Shown: piece after piece, positions 33,198 through 38,244 of the stretch
Layout: every line of letters starts with the position of its first letter
Numbering within the stretch: the first letter of the stretch is position 1
Source of the DNA: Porticoccaceae bacterium
GTDB taxonomy: Bacteria > Pseudomonadota > Gammaproteobacteria > Pseudomonadales > Porticoccaceae
NCBI GenBank assembly: GCA_018654575.1
Contig: JABILI010000065.1
Coordinates: 1-38,244, forward strand
Length of the DNA stretch: 38,244 nucleotides
Direction: 5' to 3'
Notes under the pieces: model-generated
What the model was told of the DNA's origin: nothing
The model's database searches: none
What the model saw: the letters and a program-made list of their open reading frames with translations, nothing else
Made by a program: the position numbers and the translations under genes

Positions 33198-33405
33198 TTA
33201 TTTATAAGGTAATTCATTGATAAATATATAAAAATAACCTAAATAAAGGTCTCCAGTCTTTAGGTCTGGGAGCCATTCAGACAATTCAGGGTTACCCTCG
33301 ATCGCTCCTGACAACATATTCTGAGTTATCTCCGGATCGATATTATGAACTGTGCCATCAATCAAGCCCTGACGAATATAGGCGCCAAATCTTAACCACC
33401 CGTCA
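33198..33405 (-). pseudogene. C-terminal fragment of a probable TetR-family regulator
   Basis: Between moaA and the iron alcohol dehydrogenase the minus strand is open for about 66 codons and encodes a well-formed protein tail: WLRFGAYIRQGLIDGTVHNI, then DPEITQNMLSGAIEGNPEL, SEWLPDL and GYFYIFINEL before a TAA at 33200-33198. This resembles the ligand-domain end of TetR regulators (xGxxDGSxRxxDPxxxxxxLxGA, then YFxxFxxGL). No start codon or N-terminal helix-turn-helix remains: upstream, the frame enters the moaA 3' end and stops at 33428-33426. It looks truncated by a recombination joining moaA to this locus. The regulator assignment is moderate; the presence of a coding relic is more certain. 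Confidence 0.6.
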
Positions 33406-34408
33406 TATTCATAAACCGAACAATATCAGTCCGGTTAGGATCAAATTCATGACGCTCCGGCTTATCTTGCAGAGCTTGCACGATCTTACTTCGTAATAGT
33501 GCCGAATCCCCTGGGTGAGACCGCATCACAGCACGTAAGTCCATGCTCTGCTCATTACCCAAGCACAGCAATAATCGCCCTTCTGCAGTCATTCTTACGC
33601 GATTACAAGAATCACAAAAATTATTTGACATAGGGGAAATGAAGCCAATCTTACTGTCACTGCCTGCCACTCTGACATATCGCGACGGCCCACCGGTAGT
33701 CTCTACGCTATCGGTCAACTCAAACTCGGTCTCAAGCTGGTCGCGCAAAGCCTGGCTAGTAATCTGAGTATTAACGCGTTTATGAGATGATATTTCTCCT
33801 AGAGGCATCTCCTCGATAAACGTAATATCCATCTGGTTATCTATAGCATACCGGGCTAAATCAAGAACCTCATCATCATTAAAGCCGGATAATATGACCG
33901 CATTTAATTTGAGTTTTGTGAAATTAGCTGTTTTAGCGGCCCGAATACCCTTATGCCATACATCTAGGTCGCCAAGCCGAGTTAATGCCTTAAAACGATC
34001 GGGCCGAAGGCTGTCGACACTAATATTGAGTCGGTTCATACCTGCATCTTTAAGGGGTTGCGCCATTTTAGGCAGCAACATGCCATTGGTGGTCATCGTC
34101 ACTTCATCTAGGAAAGGAAGAGCCGATATTGCACTCACCAACTTAATAATATCCCGACGAATCAAAGGCTCACCACCAGTTAGTCGGATCTTTCGAACGC
34201 CTAGCTCAACAAAAGCCGAGGCAACATCGCGAAGCTCTTCTAAGGACAGAATCTGCTGACGAGGCAGAAAGGTCATATCTTCTGCCATACAGTAGGTACA
34301 GCGCAGATTACACCGATCTGTAACTGACAGCCGCAAATAATCAACCTTACGACCAAATGGATCAACCAGTGTGTTGCTTAACGGAGGTAGCTCAGCTGAT
34401 TTAGTCAC
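33392..34408 (-). CDS. moaA: GTP 3',8-cyclase (molybdenum cofactor synthesis)
   Basis: This 338-residue radical SAM enzyme catalyses the first step of molybdopterin synthesis, converting GTP to 3',8-cyclo-GTP. The N-terminal cluster ligands are Cys33, Cys37 and Cys40 in DRCNLRCTYCM; RLTGGEPLIRRD follows; the C-terminal cluster ligands are in FCDSCNRVRMTAEGRLLLCLG. The essential C-terminal Gly-Gly (MTGG) is intact. It is the last gene of the Moco operon, 31 bases after moeA. moaC, moaD and moaE are not in the window. Confidence 0.97.
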   Translation of the reverse strand: MTKSAELPPLSNTLVDPFGRKVDYLRLSVTDRCNLRCTYCMAEDMTFLPRQQILSLEELRDVASAFVELGVRKIRLTGGEPLIRRDIIKLVSAISALPFLDEVTMTTNGMLLPKMAQPLKDAGMNRLNISVDSLRPDRFKALTRLGDLDVWHKGIRAAKTANFTKLKLNAVILSGFNDDEVLDLARYAIDNQMDITFIEEMPLGEISSHKRVNTQITSQALRDQLETEFELTDSVETTGGPSRYVRVAGSDSKIGFISPMSNNFCDSCNRVRMTAEGRLLLCLGNEQSMDLRAVMRSHPGDSALLRSKIVQALQDKPERHEFDPNRTDIVRFMNMTGG

Positions 34409-34439
34409 GTATTACTCTTATTTCTCGAATTTAGTATGC

Positions 34440-35624
34440 TCAATAGACTAACACATCAACAAGGTCGTCAACTTGAATATGTTCGCCACTATTTTGTCTA
34501 ACCAAGACATCACCCCAACTCACCGAAGAGAGTACCCCGCTACTTTGATTAGGGTATATTTCAACGCCCTCGCCCTTTTCAGTGCAGCTTAGGCGACCTC
34601 GCAGATAAACCTCGCGTGACTCAGCCTCTCGACTGAACAGGGACACTGCTTTTAGTATAGGTTTATGCTCGACACACAGGCCCTGGCTAGCCAACAGAAA
34701 GGGTCTGGCAAGTACCATGAATGTTACAAATACAGAGGCCGGATTGCCAGGTAAGCCGATAAAAGGCGTGTTACCAACACTACCGAAAGCTAAGGGTTTA
34801 CCGGGCTTAATCGCTACCCGCCAAAATTCTATTGAGCCAAGGTCTGCGACAGCCGCTTTAACGTAATCTTCTTCACCGACTGAAACACCCCCAGCGCTAA
34901 TCACAATATCCGACTTAAGTGAAGCATCGTGCAACACGCGCTTAGTCGCTTCAAGTTCGTCGGCCACGGTACCCATATCAACGCAATCCATACCTAGTGA
35001 CTGAATAAGGCCAGTCAGAGTCGCATGATTTGAATTATAAATTTGGCCAGGTTTCAATTCCACGCCAGGGTCAACAAGCTCATCCCCTGTTGAAAAAATA
35101 GCCACTTTAAGCGGAGTATATACCTCAACTTGGCTAATACCTTGAGATGAAAGTAAGCCCATCTCTGCGGCGCCTAATCGGCTGCCTGCAGTTAATATCA
35201 TTGATTTAGCGGCAATGTCCTGCCCGCGAGGCCTTATGTTGGTGTTAGCTAGAATACTAGGGTTCAACTGCACTACATTGTCTTGCTCAGTGCAATTTTC
35301 CTGCATGGCTACGGTGTCAGCACCTGCTGGTATCTCACCGCCGGTAAAGATGCGAGCGGCAGTATTGGCTAGTAAAGGGAGTGGCGCAGTCCCTGCCGGA
35401 ATGCGCTGGCTGATTGGTAGACTGTAGCTCTGGTTAATCGCATCGTCGCAGCAAAAGGCATAGCCATCCATTGCGCTATTATCTGCAGGAGGCACATCAA
35501 CACAAGCAACCACGTCCTCCGCTAATATTCGACCCAAACTATGAATAACCGCGATCGAACCAATCATTGGCAATACAGAGGCTCGCTCAATCAGGCTGGC
35601 AATGGCCTGTTGGACTGATTGCAT
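34440..35624 (-). CDS. moeA: Molybdopterin molybdenumtransferase
   Basis: The 394-residue MoeA inserts molybdate into adenylylated molybdopterin. VPPADNSAMDGYAF near 42-55 is the N-terminal signature; FSTGDELVDPG near 178 and SAGGVSVGEEDYVKAAV near 246 line the active site; PGKPLAFG and FIGLPGNPASVFV follow, with a C-terminal beta domain. All four MoeA domains are present. Its ATG overlaps the moaB stop by one base, so the two are translationally coupled. Confidence 0.97.
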   Translation of the reverse strand: MQSVQQAIASLIERASVLPMIGSIAVIHSLGRILAEDVVACVDVPPADNSAMDGYAFCCDDAINQSYSLPISQRIPAGTAPLPLLANTAARIFTGGEIPAGADTVAMQENCTEQDNVVQLNPSILANTNIRPRGQDIAAKSMILTAGSRLGAAEMGLLSSQGISQVEVYTPLKVAIFSTGDELVDPGVELKPGQIYNSNHATLTGLIQSLGMDCVDMGTVADELEATKRVLHDASLKSDIVISAGGVSVGEEDYVKAAVADLGSIEFWRVAIKPGKPLAFGSVGNTPFIGLPGNPASVFVTFMVLARPFLLASQGLCVEHKPILKAVSLFSREAESREVYLRGRLSCTEKGEGVEIYPNQSSGVLSSVSWGDVLVRQNSGEHIQVDDLVDVLVY

Positions 35625-36148
35625 TACTTGACCTCTGATCCAACATGCTGAACGAAATTACAGGGCTCAAATGTACTATCTAGCTGTGATTTGATAATGC
35701 CATTCCAGCCAGTCTTGCAGGCACCAGTAGAGCCAGGCAAGCAGAATATAGCCGTCCTGTTCGCAAGCCCTGCAAGACACCTAGACTGAACAGTGGAGGT
35801 TCCTATCTCATCATAAGATAATTGACGAAAAAGCTCGCCAAAACCTTCGATATGTTTGTCAAAAATGGGCGCCAATGCTTCGGGTGTACTATCACGGCCA
35901 GTAAAACCAGTCCCGCCGGTGGTAATCACCACCTCTATATCGTCCTCCGCGATCCAACTGGAGACAATAGCCCTCATCTGATAAATATCATCGACAACTA
36001 TTTTCCGGTCAACAAGTTCATGCCCGTCATTCTCGATAGCCTCTTGCAACCAAGAGCCAGAACTATCGGTTTGAAAACAGCGCGAGTCAGAAATAGTCAG
36101 TACCGCTATTTTCAGAAATCGTCGTGTAGACGCAGTTGCTTTGCTCAT
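35624..36148 (-). CDS. moaB: Molybdopterin adenylyltransferase-type protein MoaB
   Basis: The 174-residue MoaB/Mog-fold protein shows [20 protein letters not shown] near 17-36, [18 protein letters not shown] near 76-93 and [18 protein letters not shown] near 133-150, the nucleotide- and molybdopterin-binding loops. In organisms without mogA it probably adenylylates molybdopterin before MoeA acts. E. coli MoaB is not essential, so the role is inferred from its coupling to moeA here. Confidence 0.94.
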   Translation of the reverse strand: MSKATASTRRFLKIAVLTISDSRCFQTDSSGSWLQEAIENDGHELVDRKIVVDDIYQMRAIVSSWIAEDDIEVVITTGGTGFTGRDSTPEALAPIFDKHIEGFGELFRQLSYDEIGTSTVQSRCLAGLANRTAIFCLPGSTGACKTGWNGIIKSQLDSTFEPCNFVQHVGSEVK

Positions 36149-36158
36149 AATAAACCTC

Positions 36159-36908
36159 CTAGTCAGATGCAGAACCGCAGGTTGGGCAGCCTACGTTACG
36201 GTTGCAGTGCATTGACAGCCATTGACCGCGCTTGCCATCATAGCGTGTCATTTCTCCGTGCTGCTCAAAATAGCCTAGCAGCAACCTAATCACCGTAGTC
36301 GCCTGCATACTCCCCATAATTCCTAGCACGGGCCCCACAACGCCTGAATTAGCACAGTTCATCATTGGTTCCGCTGAGTTACGATCAATAATACAGTCAA
36401 AACAAATACTTCTAAAGCGACTAAAGTCAAAAGCCACTAGCTGGCCCTCCCACACGACTGCCGCGGCACTGACGAAGGGAATCTCCTGGGCGTAACAAGC
36501 TTGATTCATTAACTGGCGAGCCTCTAGGTTGTCAGTACAGTCGACCACCAAATCATATCCATCAGTCAATATTTCTTTGCCAATTTTACAAGGGAAAGCG
36601 CTAACAACAATCCCCGGATTCAACGCCTCTAGCGTCTGCTTAGCGCAGTCCACCTTAAGACTTCCACAATCATCCGTTCGATACAAGACCTGACGCTGTA
36701 AATTGGTTTTATCAACTCGGTCCGGATCACAAAGTCCTATCTGGCCAACACCAGCCGCGGCCAAATAGAGCGCCACAGGACAGCCAAGACCGCCAAGACC
36801 TACAATCAGAACTCTTGCCTCTAATAACCGCTGCTGACCCACCTCGCCGATGTCATCCATCAAAAGATGACGGCTGTAGCGCATAAAATCATCGTCATTC
36901 AAGGGCAT
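36159..36908 (-). CDS. moeB: MoeB/ThiF-family adenylyltransferase
   Basis: The 249-residue E1-like enzyme adenylates the C-terminus of a small sulfur-carrier protein. VLIVGLGGLGCPVALYLAAAG near 34-53 binds ATP and DPDRVDKTNLQRQVLY near 60 supplies the conserved Arg. Zinc-binding CxxC pairs appear in ICFDCIID and CPTCG, and NCANSGVVGPVLGIMGSMQA carries the family Cys. The genomic context (moaB, moeA, moaA) favours MoeB, acting on MoaD; ThiF acting on ThiS is the alternative. Ten bases separate it from moaB. Confidence 0.9.
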   Translation of the reverse strand: MPLNDDDFMRYSRHLLMDDIGEVGQQRLLEARVLIVGLGGLGCPVALYLAAAGVGQIGLCDPDRVDKTNLQRQVLYRTDDCGSLKVDCAKQTLEALNPGIVVSAFPCKIGKEILTDGYDLVVDCTDNLEARQLMNQACYAQEIPFVSAAAVVWEGQLVAFDFSRFRSICFDCIIDRNSAEPMMNCANSGVVGPVLGIMGSMQATTVIRLLLGYFEQHGEMTRYDGKRGQWLSMHCNRNVGCPTCGSASD

Positions 36909-36936
36909 ATAAACTACTCACTCAATTACCAATCGG

Positions 36937-38043
36937 CTATTTTTTTACTCGTATATAGCTTCTTTTATTTAATATTTCACCACTGCCGCCAAATAAAACC
37001 GCGTGGCACTGAGCCAGAATTGACAATGCTATGGACTCGGGCAATTCGCCGCCCAGATCAAGACCTACAGGGCCATTTACGTGATTGTCGAGCCAATCCA
37101 AGTCTGATACATCGCACAACTCCAGCACTCTTTCTCGCCGCTCAACAGGACCTAAAAGGCCCACATAAATTGGGTTCGAATGCTTATGTAAAAAAGCTAA
37201 CCACTGCGCATCTAGTTTTAAATTGTGGGTCATTAACATTGCGCCATCTATAGGCGGTCGCCCTTCGGCACAATCCAACTCCTCAGGCCTAGTCTTGACA
37301 ATAGTTTCCGCCGATTTAAAAGCACTCGCTCTTGCGTAAGCCGTTCTATGATCAACTACTGTCACTCGCCACCCTAACTGTGAAGCCATGGACGCTAGAG
37401 GCTCTGCATCAGCGCCACCTCCAAAAATCCAAAAGTTGAAAGCAGCATCGATTCTTGAGAGGGAGTATCTAGAGTCCCCTGCATAAAACGTCTGATGTTG
37501 ATCTATGTATTCAGCGCCCTTAATTATCTCAGCTTGGTCTTGATCTTTGCCTTGATCAACCGTTGACGCCAATTGTTCACCATGGCTATCTAACAAGATG
37601 ATCTCGTTTAGACCGGAGGATGTCATGGGAGCTTCAAATTCTTGGAGTAGGTAACAGGACCCACCCGCTTTTAGCGTAGCGTATAAAACATCCAGTACCA
37701 CTCGGTGTTTTTCCGTTAACCTCTGGATCAGCACCCCAATTTTGCCTTTACAGCCGATTCCAAGCTCTGCAGCAAAAGAATCCTCTTCACGTAAATCGTA
37801 TTCGGCATAAGTAGCGTTGGCGCTATAGAAAACCTGTTTTGCTCGCCTAACAATGTCCGCTTCCAGGCACCCACCGCTAACAAGACCAAAGGACTGGCCC
37901 AAAGAGTTCACCATCATGATAGATCCCGGCGAACGATAACTGGAGCCCTCTTTATTCACCACGGTAGCCAAGGCCCACTCACAACCAGACACATCAGACA
38001 AGTAATGCTCCAAAAGTGCGTAATGTGAATGTTTATTTGCCAT
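36937..38043 (-). CDS. XdhC/CoxI-family molybdoenzyme maturation factor
   Basis: The 368-residue protein has the XdhC_CoxI domain at the N-terminus (NKEGSSYRSPGSIMMVNSLG near 25-44; LVSGGCLEADIVRRA near 54-68; GIGCKGKIGVLIQRL near 94) and an XdhC_C Rossmann domain in the C-terminal half (FWIFGGGADAEPLASMASQL near 207-226; VVDHRTAYA). XdhC binds molybdenum cofactor, helps sulfurate it and hands it to xanthine dehydrogenase-type enzymes; CoxI serves related enzymes. Its place inside the Moco operon points to a xanthine oxidase-family enzyme elsewhere in the genome. Confidence 0.92.
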   Translation of the reverse strand: MANKHSHYALLEHYLSDVSGCEWALATVVNKEGSSYRSPGSIMMVNSLGQSFGLVSGGCLEADIVRRAKQVFYSANATYAEYDLREEDSFAAELGIGCKGKIGVLIQRLTEKHRVVLDVLYATLKAGGSCYLLQEFEAPMTSSGLNEIILLDSHGEQLASTVDQGKDQDQAEIIKGAEYIDQHQTFYAGDSRYSLSRIDAAFNFWIFGGGADAEPLASMASQLGWRVTVVDHRTAYARASAFKSAETIVKTRPEELDCAEGRPPIDGAMLMTHNLKLDAQWLAFLHKHSNPIYVGLLGPVERRERVLELCDVSDLDWLDNHVNGPVGLDLGGELPESIALSILAQCHAVLFGGSGEILNKRSYIRVKK

Positions 38044-38180
38044 AAGGTCAAAATCTCTCTGTCTGTAACGCTAAACGGGGGACTACTTTGTCACAACTAA
38101 GCACTGCGAAGGCATTTAGGCTCAAAAAAACATCCTACTAACAGCCAAGCCTAGATTATCTGTTCGTTATGAAAAGAAAC

Positions 38181-38244
38181 CTAAATGTCCAATAACTTCT
38201 CAGCCTGATCTAGATCGTCAGGTGTAGTAATATTAAAAAACGGA
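38181..38244 (-). CDS. mobA: C-terminal end of molybdenum cofactor guanylyltransferase (MobA-like), partial
   Basis: Only the last 20 codons lie in the window, reading PFFNITTPDDLDQAEKLLDI and then TAG. FFNI(N/T)TPxDL is the conserved C-terminus of MobA and related MocA nucleotidyltransferases, which attach GMP or CMP to molybdenum cofactor. Position at the head of the Moco operon supports this. MobA versus MocA cannot be decided from the fragment. Confidence 0.7.
   Translation of the reverse strand, partial: PFFNITTPDDLDQAEKLLDI

Overview
The window looks like the chromosome of a marine-type gammaproteobacterium of moderate GC. This is inferred from the protein sequences (AspRS, ProRS, PutA, MltC, TesB and UPF0145 all read as gammaproteobacterial) and from the dense, operonic layout. 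There are no rRNA or tRNA genes, no CRISPR arrays and no insertion sequences. About 33 genes are complete; one gene is cut at each edge; two fragments look like decayed genes.

Region 1 (1-4.1 kb). A partial gene at the left edge ends in EEAPVA repeats. A minus-strand translation operon follows (fmdB-like, aspS, yebC). Next are a remnant of an HU-like DNA-binding protein gene with its own terminator, and a HIT-family gene.

Region 2 (4.1-16.6 kb), the most interesting part. proS is followed on the same strand by a DUF1445 gene, pxpA, pxpB and a pxpC gene fused to a DUF4392 domain. DUF1445 and DUF4392 are the two halves of mammalian D-glutamate cyclase, and PxpABC is the bacterial ATP-dependent 5-oxoprolinase. 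A D-amino acid transaminase and an alanine racemase come next behind a separate promoter, then a convergent Lrp-type regulator divergent from putA. The block appears to interconvert D-Ala and D-Glu, cyclise D-Glu, open 5-oxoproline and oxidise proline, all meeting at glutamate.

Region 3 (16.6-22 kb). A split-barrel flavin/PNPOx-like protein and ubiX come first, then a tightly paired FAD oxidoreductase and DUF2855 protein of unknown substrate. Divergent from these is a small acyltransferase, followed by a DedA-type membrane protein that seems to lack a canonical start codon, and a UPF0145 protein. A perfect palindrome lies in the divergent intergenic region.

Region 4 (22.2-33.2 kb) is acyl-CoA and alcohol metabolism: a quinone-oxidoreductase-like MDR, a hydroxyacyl-CoA-type SDR, three acyl-CoA dehydrogenases, TesB, a second SDR, a 4HBT thioesterase and an iron alcohol dehydrogenase. 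A CPBP protease gene and mltC interrupt it. The substrate cannot be named from sequence. A fragment of what is probably a TetR regulator closes the region.

Region 5 (33.4-38.2 kb) is a minus-strand molybdenum cofactor operon: partial mobA, xdhC-type, moeB-like, moaB, moeA, moaA. It implies at least one molybdoenzyme, perhaps of the xanthine dehydrogenase family, elsewhere in the genome.
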